A stretch of 64,000 nucleotides of DNA, from NCBI RefSeq assembly GCF_003351025.1, contig NZ_QPCG01000002.1:372001-436000 (forward strand), given 5' to 3'. The notes below the pieces were generated by a model. That model did not search any database. It was not told the origin of the DNA and was given only the letters and a program-made list of their open reading frames with translations. Position 1 is the first letter of the stretch. Each line of letters begins with the position of its first letter. Positions 8,136-15,385 of the stretch are shown piece after piece. Origin of the DNA: Mucilaginibacter endophyticus. Lineage in GTDB: Bacteria > Bacteroidota > Bacteroidia > Sphingobacteriales > Sphingobacteriaceae. The translations under genes and the position numbers were made by a program.

Positions 8136-8167
8136 TAACCATAGAGCCATAATTGGCTCTATGGTTA
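8136..8167. repeat. 13-bp perfect palindrome between integrase and ORF6N gene
   Basis: TAACCATAGAGCC (8136-8148) and GGCTCTATGGTTA (8155-8167) form a perfect 13-bp stem with loop ATAATT. It sits 16 bases beyond the integrase stop and upstream of the ORF6N start. It could be the integrase terminator, although the following T tract is poor, or an operator for the ORF6N gene. Confidence 0.6.
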
Positions 8168-8183
8168 TTGAATAGCTTGTCTT

Positions 8184-9395
8184 TTAATAAATCTGCCTTA
8201 GCTTAGACATATCCTGGGCGACTTTCATATCAAGGATTTTCGCGTAGTGTTGGGTTGTTTTGATGTTCGTATGGCCTAGCATCTTAGATACACTTTCGAT
8301 AGAAACGCCATTTGCAAGCGTTACTGTAGTTGCAAAAGTATGGCGGGCTATGTGGTAAGTCAGTTCTTTATTGATGCTACAGGCATCAGCTATTTCCTTC
8401 AAATAGCTATTCATCTTCTGATTGCTCAATACAGGAAGCAATAAACCATCATTCACACATTGAGGGTGGTCCTCATATTTTGCCATTAATTCCATTGCTT
8501 GGGGAAGTAAAGGAATTCGGGACGAAGTATCTGTTTTCTGACGACTGGTATAAACCCATTTCTGGCCGTCGATTCCGGTTACGATTTCTGAACGTTTTAA
8601 TTTCTTTACGTCCGCATATGCCAAGCCTGTGTAGCAACTGAAAAGAAAAATATCCCTTACTTGTGATACTCTATCACTAACAAGCTTCTTTTTTGCCATC
8701 ACCTCCAGTTCCTCAGCGTTTAAGAAGTCGCGTTTAACCTCTTTAACTTTCGGCTTGTATTTGGCAAATGGATCTCTATCAAGCCATCCGTTGGCAATAC
8801 AGATCAGAATGATCTTCTTGAAGTTTTTTAGGTACTTAACGGTTGAGTTATTGTTGCAACTCCTTTCCGAACGCAAATAAAAGTCGTAAGCCATAATAAA
8901 CTCGTGGTCAATTGCCCGGATATCAATATCGCTGGAGTTAAACTTCCATTTCAGGAAGGCCTGCGTATGTTTCAAACTTGTTTCGTACCGATCAAGCGTC
9001 CCCTTTGCATATTCTTTGCCAATAAGCGCAGCAACCTGACGGTTATGTTCCTGGAATATTGGCACCAGCATTTTTCCGGGTGATGGTTTTCCGCCGAGAA
9101 GTCTGTCTTTTAAGTTGGGAGCGGTGATCAGCAACTTACGCTCTATCATATCCCGGTGGGCATCGTACACTTGGTGTGACAATGTTTTCAGGTAAGCATT
9201 GATACTTTTTGTATCCTCATTGTTCCCGGTTAACTTTTGGCCGTTTGTACTCCATTTGTCGGCATTGACATAGCGTTTAGAGGAGATTTCGATACGAACG
9301 CCATCGATAGTGATACGCAGGTAAACAGGGGCGAGGCCTTCGGCATTTGTTTTTGATCTCTTTACGTAAAAGAGGAGGTTAAAAGATTTGTTCAT
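8184..9395 (-). CDS. tyrosine recombinase / site-specific integrase (Bacteroidota type)
   Basis: About 403 residues. Order: N-terminal arm-type domain (NLLFYVKRSKTNAEGLAPVY), SAM-like core-binding domain (~110-210), and catalytic domain (~215-400). Visible catalytic parts are HIARH (~348-352), LGH (~375) and the nucleophile Tyr in TTQHYAKI (~384). The first catalytic arginine position reads CYTGLAYADVKKL, with Ala where classical members have Arg, as in some Bacteroidota element integrases. Start is the Met of MNKSFNLL; a longer frame to 9446 seems unlikely. It lies next to tRNA-Ser and reads away from it, as expected of an island integrase. Mobilises by strand exchange at att sites. Confidence 0.9.
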   Translation of the reverse strand: MNKSFNLLFYVKRSKTNAEGLAPVYLRITIDGVRIEISSKRYVNADKWSTNGQKLTGNNEDTKSINAYLKTLSHQVYDAHRDMIERKLLITAPNLKDRLLGGKPSPGKMLVPIFQEHNRQVAALIGKEYAKGTLDRYETSLKHTQAFLKWKFNSSDIDIRAIDHEFIMAYDFYLRSERSCNNNSTVKYLKNFKKIILICIANGWLDRDPFAKYKPKVKEVKRDFLNAEELEVMAKKKLVSDRVSQVRDIFLFSCYTGLAYADVKKLKRSEIVTGIDGQKWVYTSRQKTDTSSRIPLLPQAMELMAKYEDHPQCVNDGLLLPVLSNQKMNSYLKEIADACSINKELTYHIARHTFATTVTLANGVSIESVSKMLGHTNIKTTQHYAKILDMKVAQDMSKLRQIY

Positions 9396-9495
9396 CGCTG
9401 AAGCTTTTAAGTGAATAAAATTAGTTACATATCCTCCTGAAATCAAGATGTTTAAATACTAAACAGGCTCAATAACAGTGACTTATAAGCATTCT

Positions 9496-9540
9496 GGTGA
9501 CCAGCGATTATACCTTTAAAAAGGTCACCCGCAGGTCACC
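9496..9540. repeat. three GGTGACC/GGTCACC heptamers upstream of integrase
   Basis: GGTGACC at 9496-9502 is the reverse complement of GGTCACC at 9523-9529 and 9534-9540. The group lies between the integrase gene and the tRNA, where recombinase arm sites, excisionase sites or an autoregulatory operator would be expected. Function is inference. Confidence 0.45.
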
Positions 9541-9586
9541 GGAACAAAGCGATCTATTGGTTTATTTTGGTGTGGGCTAAAAACAG

Positions 9587-9620
9587 AAAACGCCGTAAAT
9601 GATTTATTTACAGCGCTTTT
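9587..9620 (-). terminator. intrinsic terminator downstream of tRNA-Ser
   Basis: Read on the minus strand, AAAAGCGCTGTAAAT pairs, with one bulge and one mismatch, with ATTTACGGCGTTTT and is followed by CTGTTTT. It starts 20 bases after the encoded CCA end of the tRNA. Confidence 0.7.
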
Positions 9621-9640
9621 GATCCTAATTGAATAATACT

Positions 9641-9730
9641 TGGCGGAGAGTTAGGGATTCGAACCCCAGGAACCTTTCACAGTTCAACAGTTTTCAAGAC
9701 TGCCGCAATCGACCACTCTGCCAACTCTCC
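9641..9730 (-). tRNA. tRNA-Ser(UGA)
   Basis: The minus strand folds as a type II tRNA: acceptor arms GGAGAGT (9730-9724) and ACTCTCC (9651-9645), discriminator G, encoded CCA (9643-9641). The anticodon loop CTTGAAA has anticodon TGA (9696-9694), reading UCA and related Ser codons. A long variable arm and the GGTTCGAATCC T-arm are present. The 3' end faces the integrase, a typical island target. Confidence 0.96.
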
Positions 9731-9735
9731 GGCGA

Positions 9736-9766
9736 CAAAAGTACAAATCTGAACCGAATTGCCAAA
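9736..9766 (-). promoter_or_regulatory. Bacteroidota promoter of tRNA-Ser
   Basis: On the minus strand TTTG (9766-9763), exactly 19 bases, then TACTTTTG (9743-9736), an exact fit to the Bacteroidota sigma-A form TTTG-N19-TAnnTTTG. The tRNA 5' end follows after 5 bases. Confidence 0.85.
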
Positions 9767-9828
9767 TTTGATTTGCACTTTTTTTAATTTAATTAAATAA
9801 TCTATATAAAATACTGATTAACAGAAAG

Positions 9829-10809
9829 TTAATTTTTTATTTGAGTAACTTTTTTCGTCCGAAAAGTATTAAAACGAGGTTTTACGATACGGATTGTACG
9901 CTTGGAAAGCTCTACCGACGCGTTTAATTCGAACCCGATGATCAAAATTAATGAGTTTATATACATCCAGATCATCACTACGATGAGCGTCCCGATAGAT
10001 CCGTAAACTTTATTATACGACGAGAAGTTATTGATGTAGTACGAGAAGCCGAGGGAAGTTAAAACCGCCAGTGCCGTAGCCAATATAGAACCCGGGTTTA
10101 CGAAGTTCCACTTCTTTTTATGTGCAGGCGCATAACGATACAAGCAACCTATAGTAACAAAAATAATCACCACAATAATCACCCATCTAAACAGCATTAC
10201 AGGGTACACCCAGAAGTGATTTTCGGAGGCTACGTGAGATTGGATGAACTTGATAATAGATTGGCCTAATATCAGGATAGAAATGGCCAGCAGTAATGCA
10301 AAGCTAATGGCAACTGTAATACCGGTGGCTACTAAACGACGTCGGAGCCACGTCCGCTTATCTTCAATTAATGACGACTTATTAAACGCTTTCATCAAGT
10401 TGATAACTCCGTTGGTCGCAAAATACAGGGTCGACAGAAAACCGAATGAAAGCAATTTTCCATTCTGATTGCTCACAATATCAAAAAGGGTTTCCCTGAA
10501 GGCCATATAAGCGTTTGTAGGCATTACAGAAGCCAACACCATCATCAGGTTACCCCTGAAATGCTTAATGGGTACATAGGGGATAAGCGTAAACAAAAAG
10601 ATGGTGGCTGGAAAAATGGCCAGCATAAAACTATAAGCCAACGCGTAAGCCCGGTTAATGAGCGAATTGTTGGTGATTTCCTTAACAAAGAAATCAATAA
10701 CAGTATAAAGCGGCAACGGCCTGAAACCGGGGATGATGACAGATTTTGTCCACTCGATGATGTACCTGTAGAACCTAAACCGGAGTAAAAAACGGTGCAG
10801 CCATTTCAT
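9829..10809 (-). CDS. YihY/BrkB family inner-membrane protein
   Basis: 326 residues with six predicted membrane helices. Family marks: RAYALAYSFMLAIFPATIFL near the N-terminus, the NGVINLMKAFN motif in the middle, RWVIIVVIIFVTIGCLYRYA, then GSILATALAVLTSLGFSYYI and YGSIGTLIVVMIWMYINSLI near the end. Ends in a basic tail. Members were once called ribonuclease BN in error; they are membrane proteins of uncertain role. It is the last gene of a minus-strand run that begins at 13389, with 10 bases to the thioesterase gene. Confidence 0.88.
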   Translation of the reverse strand: MKWLHRFLLRFRFYRYIIEWTKSVIIPGFRPLPLYTVIDFFVKEITNNSLINRAYALAYSFMLAIFPATIFLFTLIPYVPIKHFRGNLMMVLASVMPTNAYMAFRETLFDIVSNQNGKLLSFGFLSTLYFATNGVINLMKAFNKSSLIEDKRTWLRRRLVATGITVAISFALLLAISILILGQSIIKFIQSHVASENHFWVYPVMLFRWVIIVVIIFVTIGCLYRYAPAHKKKWNFVNPGSILATALAVLTSLGFSYYINNFSSYNKVYGSIGTLIVVMIWMYINSLILIIGFELNASVELSKRTIRIVKPRFNTFRTKKVTQIKN

Positions 10810-10819
10810 TTACCCAAAT

Positions 10820-11227
10820 TTACTTAAAAAAGGGTATTAATCTATCAGTAAAATCTTGCGGCGGTAAACACGGGCGATTGGTTTTCATATTGATGAATAC
10901 CAGCAGTGTTTCACCGGTATTAATGAGCTCACCTTTCGGGTTTGAAAGCTCATACCTGAAATGAATACGAATGCCCGGCAATTTATCCATAATTACCCTG
11001 ATGCTGATCTCTTCGTCGTACAAAGCAGGTTTCAGATACTTACAGTTCAGTTCAAGCACCGGCATCATAATGCCCGACTCTTCCATACCCTTGTAGGTAA
11101 GCCCAAGACTCCGGAGCATTTCTACACGGCCAACTTCATAAAACTCGGCATAATTGCCGTAGTACATATAACCCATCTGATCGGTTTCGCCATAGCGCAC
11201 CCGTATTTTGGTGGTGTGCTCAAACAT
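10820..11227 (-). CDS. acyl-CoA thioesterase, hotdog fold (YbgC/FadM type)
   Basis: 135 residues, one 4HBT hotdog domain. The N-terminal RVRYGETDQMGYMYYGNYAEF holds the catalytic Asp of the 4-hydroxybenzoyl-CoA thioesterase family (ETDQMGYMYYGNY). ELNCKYLKPALYDEEISIRV follows as the central strand pair. It would hydrolyse acyl-CoA esters in the cytoplasm; the true substrate is not known. Its ATG shares one base with the mltG stop codon (TAATG), a sign of translational coupling. Confidence 0.87.
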   Translation of the reverse strand: MFEHTTKIRVRYGETDQMGYMYYGNYAEFYEVGRVEMLRSLGLTYKGMEESGIMMPVLELNCKYLKPALYDEEISIRVIMDKLPGIRIHFRYELSNPKGELINTGETLLVFINMKTNRPCLPPQDFTDRLIPFFK

Positions 11228-12279
11228 TACCGGAGGATGTTACGTTCGTTAAGGGCTTGTTGAAATTTATGCGCGTTAACCAAATGGTCGGCCACATTGG
11301 TAGCAAAGGCATGGTAACCCGAAAAATCAGCTTTGGCACACATATAAATGTAATCGTTCTTTTGATAGTTGAGCACTGCCTTTACAGCATTAACTGATGG
11401 CATCATGATAGGCCCCGGAGGTAAACCTTTATGCAGATAAGTATTGTATGGCGAATTGTATGAAAGGTAACGCGTGAGTACACGTTTTATAGTAAAATCA
11501 TTCATCGCGAAGATCACTGTAGGATCAGCGTCCAGCGTCATGCCTTTTTTTAAACGGTTAAGATATAAACCCGCTACAGCAGGCATTTCATCATCATGCA
11601 GCGCTTCTGCATCAACTATTGACGCCAGGATAGATACTTCTTGCGGAGTAAGATTTATAGCGGCAGCTTGTTGTTTACGTTCAGGTGTCCAAAATGCCTG
11701 GTAATGGTCATACATCCGTTTAAAGAATTTCTCCGGACTTGTGTTCCAGTACATCTGGTATGAATCGGGCATGATCACGGTATACACGTTATCAGTAGTA
11801 AAGCCATATTTACTTACAAAACTTGCCGAATCAAGCAGACGGATAATTGCCATTGAATCGGGTTCAATCTTTTTGGAAATAAAACCGGCAAATTGCTCCT
11901 TAAGCCTCAAGCCATGAAACTCAACCTTAACGGGCTCCTGGGTACCCGATGCCAGCATATTGATAAGTTTACGGTTACCTAAACCTTCATGCAGACGGTA
12001 TTTACCCGGCTTTACACGGGTAGTATAATTCATGTTACGGGCTGCCCAAGCAAACGATGCCGTGTCTTTAACAATACCCTCATCCTTGATAGTTTTAAAA
12101 ACATCGTCGAAAGTCGCGCCCGTGTGAATACATAAATACTCTTGTTTGCCGGTAACGTTAGGGCCAAAGTACTTAAGGTAATAATTGAAACCTGTAAAAC
12201 CCAAAAGCACTACGATAACGACTACCAGTGCTATGATAAATTTTTTGAGCATGCCTGATCCTTGTTTTTTCGCGGTCAT
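11227..12279 (-). CDS. mltG: endolytic murein transglycosylase MltG
   Basis: 350 residues. A short basic N-terminus and one membrane helix (FIIALVVVIVVLLGFTGFNY) anchor it in the inner membrane; the YceG-like domain lies in the periplasm. Catalytic-region marks are ILASIVDAEALHDDEMPAVAG (the conserved Glu of the E-x-x family motif lies in VDAEAL), LYLNRLKKGMTLDADPTVIF and NSPYNTYLHKGLPPGPIMMP. MltG cleaves nascent peptidoglycan strands and influences glycan length. In operon with PASTA, rhodanese and thioesterase genes; overlap of one base with the latter. Confidence 0.93.
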   Translation of the reverse strand: MTAKKQGSGMLKKFIIALVVVIVVLLGFTGFNYYLKYFGPNVTGKQEYLCIHTGATFDDVFKTIKDEGIVKDTASFAWAARNMNYTTRVKPGKYRLHEGLGNRKLINMLASGTQEPVKVEFHGLRLKEQFAGFISKKIEPDSMAIIRLLDSASFVSKYGFTTDNVYTVIMPDSYQMYWNTSPEKFFKRMYDHYQAFWTPERKQQAAAINLTPQEVSILASIVDAEALHDDEMPAVAGLYLNRLKKGMTLDADPTVIFAMNDFTIKRVLTRYLSYNSPYNTYLHKGLPPGPIMMPSVNAVKAVLNYQKNDYIYMCAKADFSGYHAFATNVADHLVNAHKFQQALNERNILR

Positions 12280-12308
12280 GATATTGATAGATAGTGTATT
12301 TTTTGTAT

Positions 12309-12617
12309 TTATTTTAGTTTTTGAACAGCTATTAAGCCGCCGCTTAAATTGCGCACGTTGCTGTAGCCATGCTGTTCCAATATGGTTTGTGCTGTTTCGC
12401 TCCTTAAACCAACTTTGCAGATAACGATTATCTCATCGGTTTTGTTGTAGCTTAAACTGTTAAGTGCGCTTTCCAGTTTTGACAAAGGAATATTGCTACC
12501 TCCTATATTATAAGTGAGATATTCAATAACCTCGCGCACATCAATCAGGTTAAGGCTTTCACCTTTGTTTAAGCGCTCAAGCAGTTCTGTTGCTTTAATT
12601 TGCCGGTGGGGCTGCAT
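12309..12617 (-). CDS. rhodanese-like domain protein, single domain
   Basis: 102 residues forming one rhodanese domain. NLIDVREVIEYLTYNIGGSN is the CH2A-type entry motif, and the active loop is ICKVGLRSE, with the catalytic Cys followed by the usual GxRS. It ends at NVRNLSGGLIA. No signal peptide, so cytoplasmic. Could carry persulfide sulfur; partner not known. Its start overlaps the end of the PASTA gene by 23 bases, so translation is coupled. Confidence 0.87.
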   Translation of the reverse strand: MQPHRQIKATELLERLNKGESLNLIDVREVIEYLTYNIGGSNIPLSKLESALNSLSYNKTDEIIVICKVGLRSETAQTILEQHGYSNVRNLSGGLIAVQKLK

Positions 12618-13389
12618 CTGTTTTTGTACCTTGTGAAACAGTAAGGTTTATACGTGTACCAATACTTGTTTTGCTTAACGAATCGGTTTTCATTGGGTAT
12701 TGTGAAACAACTACTACGTTGGTCGAGTCGGTAATAGTACCCTGATAGGTAATAATACCTACGGTTAACCCGGCACCTTTAATTGCAAAACGGGCAGCAT
12801 CAAGGTCGAGGTTTACCAGCTCCGGGATTTCAACTTCGCTTGCGCCTTCGCCATCTCCCAAAACAAGATCTATCCGCGAACCTTTAGGAATCTTTGTGCC
12901 TGGCTTTATAACCTGGCCACCAAAACGCACCTCAAGGATCCTGTCGCGCGCAATATCCGAACGGTAAGTTGTGTCGCCAACTTTTAAGCCATAATTTGAT
13001 ATCGTGGCAATAGCTTCGCGGTAATTGCTTTGTTCAAGATCGGGGAGGGCTACATTTGGTGCCTGTAAGGTAACCATAGTAAGATATATTACCCGGTTCT
13101 CTTTAACGTTGGTTCCGGGATCGGGATCCTGCTCAACAATAGTTCCGGGGGCAACATCCTGTACATAAACAGAATCTATTTTATAGCCAAATCCCTGTTC
13201 TTTTAAAATGTCCATAGCCTTATCAATGGTAAGGCCTTTAAGCTTAGGTACAGGTATGCCTGAACCGTGACGGGTATAATAACCAAGACTGAAAAATGCT
13301 ATTAAAACAATAGCTATCATCGTGACGATAGCCATTAATAAGTTATTTCGGAATGATTTTGATTTTAAGTAAGCCCCAAATTTGCTCAT
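12595..13389 (-). CDS. PASTA domain membrane protein
   Basis: 264 residues: short cytoplasmic part, one membrane helix at ~15-38 (NLLMAIVTMIAIVLIAFFSL), then three PASTA repeats beginning near PVPKLKGLTIDKAMDILKEQ, ALPDLEQSNYREAIATISNY and EIPELVNLDLDAARFAIKGA. PASTA domains bind peptidoglycan or its precursors. No kinase domain is attached, unlike the PASTA kinases of Firmicutes. First gene of the envelope operon and divergent from ddl, which fits a cell-wall role. Confidence 0.9.
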   Translation of the reverse strand: MSKFGAYLKSKSFRNNLLMAIVTMIAIVLIAFFSLGYYTRHGSGIPVPKLKGLTIDKAMDILKEQGFGYKIDSVYVQDVAPGTIVEQDPDPGTNVKENRVIYLTMVTLQAPNVALPDLEQSNYREAIATISNYGLKVGDTTYRSDIARDRILEVRFGGQVIKPGTKIPKGSRIDLVLGDGEGASEVEIPELVNLDLDAARFAIKGAGLTVGIITYQGTITDSTNVVVVSQYPMKTDSLSKTSIGTRINLTVSQGTKTDAAPPAN

Positions 13390-13464
13390 CAGTATATGTA
13401 AGGATAAACCTTTTAATTAAGTATCAAACATAGGAATTATTTTGGACATGGGTATCAGGATGTC

Positions 13465-13637
13465 GGATTTCGGATGTTCGATTTCGGAATTAAAAATTTC
13501 AATATTTTAGAAATTTAGAACTCAAAATTTGAACTTTGGTGTTACTTGCAATGATATTTATTCTAAATTCGGCATCGAAAACAGGTCGCCCTTAACGGAC
13601 TGCCGATGATAAATCCGAAATCGAACATTCGAAATCC
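13465..13637. repeat. 23-bp inverted repeat in the PASTA/ddl divergent gap
   Basis: A 23-base arm at 13465-13487 (starts GGATTTCGGATG, ends GATTTCGG) is the reverse complement of 13615-13637 with one mismatch. A related partial copy (TTTCGATTTCGGATTT) is at 14651-14666 just after ddl. This looks like an interspersed intergenic repeat family rather than an operator. Confidence 0.6.
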
Positions 13638-13645
13638 AAAATAGT

Positions 13646-14635
13646 ATGAGTATAAAAAATATAGCCCTTTTGGCCGGAGGTTTTACCGGCGAATATGAAG
13701 TATCCCTTAACAGTGCAAAAAACATTGCCGCTAACCTGGCGTCAAATAGTAATTATAAAGTTTATACCATATTAGTTACCCGCGATAGGTGGTTTTTTGA
13801 AGCCGATGATACTACGGTGGACGTAGATAAAAATGATTTCACCATTACCCTTAACCAGGAAAAGATAAAATTCGATTTCGCTTTCATCACCATTCATGGT
13901 ACCCCAGGCGAGGATGGCAAACTGCAAGGTTATTTCGATATGCTTGGCATTCCATACAATACCTGCGATGCCACAACATCGGCCATTACCATGAACAAAG
14001 CCTATACAAAAGCAATTGTAAATGGCATTCATGGCTTACACACCGCGCATTCCATGCGTTTATTTGAGCGCGATGTACACGATGTTGCCACTATTGCCGC
14101 CAATTTGAAATTTCCGCTATTTGTTAAGCCAAACAATGGAGGCAGCAGTGTGGGTATGAGCAAAGTACAAAACATTGCAGGCTTACCAGAGGCATTGAAC
14201 AGGGCATTTCAGGAAGATGCACAGGTACTGGTTGAAGAATTTATAAAAGGCAGGGAGTTTAGTATTGGCATTGCCCGTTTGCACGGCAAAATCAAAGTAT
14301 TGCCTGCTACCGAGATCATTACTTCAAAAGATTTTTTTGATTACGAGGCAAAATATACCTCAGGCGTAACGCAGGAGATAACCCCTGCAGATCTGGCTCC
14401 TGAAAAGGTTCAGGAAATTGCAGGTATAGTTACCGAGGTATACACAAGGCTTAACTGCCGCGGCATGGCAAGGATTGATTTTATTTTGCTGGAAGGCAGT
14501 AACGATTTTTATTTCATCGAGATTAACACAACACCTGGCCAATCGGCTGCCAGCTTGATCCCGCAACAAGTGAGGGCTGCCGGCATGGATGTTGGCGAGT
14601 TTTATAGCGCCTTGATTGAAGGAGCAGCGTTGTAA
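13646..14635 (+). CDS. ddl: D-alanine--D-alanine ligase
   Basis: 329 residues. Makes the D-Ala-D-Ala dipeptide for peptidoglycan from two D-Ala and ATP. N-terminal domain starts NIALLAGGFTGEYEVSLNSA; the ATP-grasp parts are FPLFVKPNNGGSSVGMSKV, VLVEEFIKGREFSIG, the CRGMARIDFIL strand and the Mg-binding FYFIEINTTPGQ, then SLIPQQ. The ligase loop EITPADLAPEKV and a serine-containing GGSSVGMS are intact. Placed against the PASTA/MltG operon. Starts 8 bases beyond the right arm of the inverted repeat. Confidence 0.95.
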   Translation: MSIKNIALLAGGFTGEYEVSLNSAKNIAANLASNSNYKVYTILVTRDRWFFEADDTTVDVDKNDFTITLNQEKIKFDFAFITIHGTPGEDGKLQGYFDMLGIPYNTCDATTSAITMNKAYTKAIVNGIHGLHTAHSMRLFERDVHDVATIAANLKFPLFVKPNNGGSSVGMSKVQNIAGLPEALNRAFQEDAQVLVEEFIKGREFSIGIARLHGKIKVLPATEIITSKDFFDYEAKYTSGVTQEITPADLAPEKVQEIAGIVTEVYTRLNCRGMARIDFILLEGSNDFYFIEINTTPGQSAASLIPQQVRAAGMDVGEFYSALIEGAAL

Positions 14636-14687
14636 TTTTGGAATTGGAAATTTCGATTTCGGATTTATTTAAAATTCATATTAAAGG

Positions 14688-14712
14688 AGACGCTTTTGAT
14701 GCGTCTTTTTTT
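14688..14712 (+). terminator. intrinsic terminator after ddl
   Basis: AGACGC (14688-14693), loop TTTTGAT, GCGTCT (14701-14706) and a run of T to 14712. Ends ddl transcription before the ABC gene pair. Confidence 0.85.
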
Positions 14713-14749
14713 ATGTAACAACATATTCATTTTGTTATCAAAACCGACG

Positions 14750-15385
14750 ATGCTGCAATTTCAAAACTTTAAAAAATCATACGGCAATTATCCCGCCTTA
14801 AATGTTGACGACCTCAGGCTTGAAGCCGGTATTTATTGGATAAAAGGAGTCAACGGATCCGGTAAAAGCACCTTGCTGAAATCAATTGCAGGCATACTGG
14901 CATTTGATGGTGATATTTTGCTTGCTGACCATATCAGCATTAAAAAACAGCCGGTACCTTACCGTAAACTGGTGAATTTCGCCGAAGCTGAACCGGTGTT
15001 TCCTGATTTTTTAACCGGCACAGAAATGATAGCCCTGTTTGCTGATGCTAAAGATGCACCGACAGGCCAGCAGGATCACTATATTAAAAGTATGGGTATG
15101 CAAGGCTTTGTCGACCGACCTGTAGGTACCTACAGCAGCGGCATGATGAAAAAGCTGTCATTGTTGCTCGCATTTTTGGGCAAGCCGAAGCTAATTCTGC
15201 TTGATGAACCTTTGATTACCATTGATACAGCTTCATTAGGCATACTAAACAACTGGATACGGGAAAAACATGAACAGGAGGGAACCAGCTTTCTACTATC
15301 CTCGCATCAAATACTGGAAGGCGGTTCACTACCGGTATCCGGCGAACTTTTAGTTGAGGATCAAACTCTAAAATTTATCAGTTAA
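14750..15385 (+). CDS. ABC transporter ATP-binding protein
   Basis: 211 residues from ATG 14750 (MLQFQNFKKSYG). Walker A is GVNGSGKST (~36-44), the signature is YSSGMMKKL (~125), Walker B LILLDEPL (~145) and the switch His lies in LLSSHQ. Cytoplasmic ATPase of a small export-type system with the membrane protein encoded next, with which its stop shares one base (TAATG). Substrate not evident. An in-frame ATG at 14696 overlaps the terminator and is not credible as the start. Confidence 0.88.
   Translation: MLQFQNFKKSYGNYPALNVDDLRLEAGIYWIKGVNGSGKSTLLKSIAGILAFDGDILLADHISIKKQPVPYRKLVNFAEAEPVFPDFLTGTEMIALFADAKDAPTGQQDHYIKSMGMQGFVDRPVGTYSSGMMKKLSLLLAFLGKPKLILLDEPLITIDTASLGILNNWIREKHEQEGTSFLLSSHQILEGGSLPVSGELLVEDQTLKFIS

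Noticed and set aside
9641-9730. att direct repeat of the tRNA-Ser 3' end
   Set aside because: I scanned the island side by eye for GGAGAGT or AGGGATTCGAACC and found no second copy in the window.
9829-10809. Ribonuclease BN annotation for the BrkB-like gene
   Set aside because: This is a known historical misannotation of a polytopic membrane protein family.
12185-12424. 79-codon plus-strand frame
   Set aside because: Overlaps mltG and the rhodanese gene on the opposite strand; low-complexity translation.
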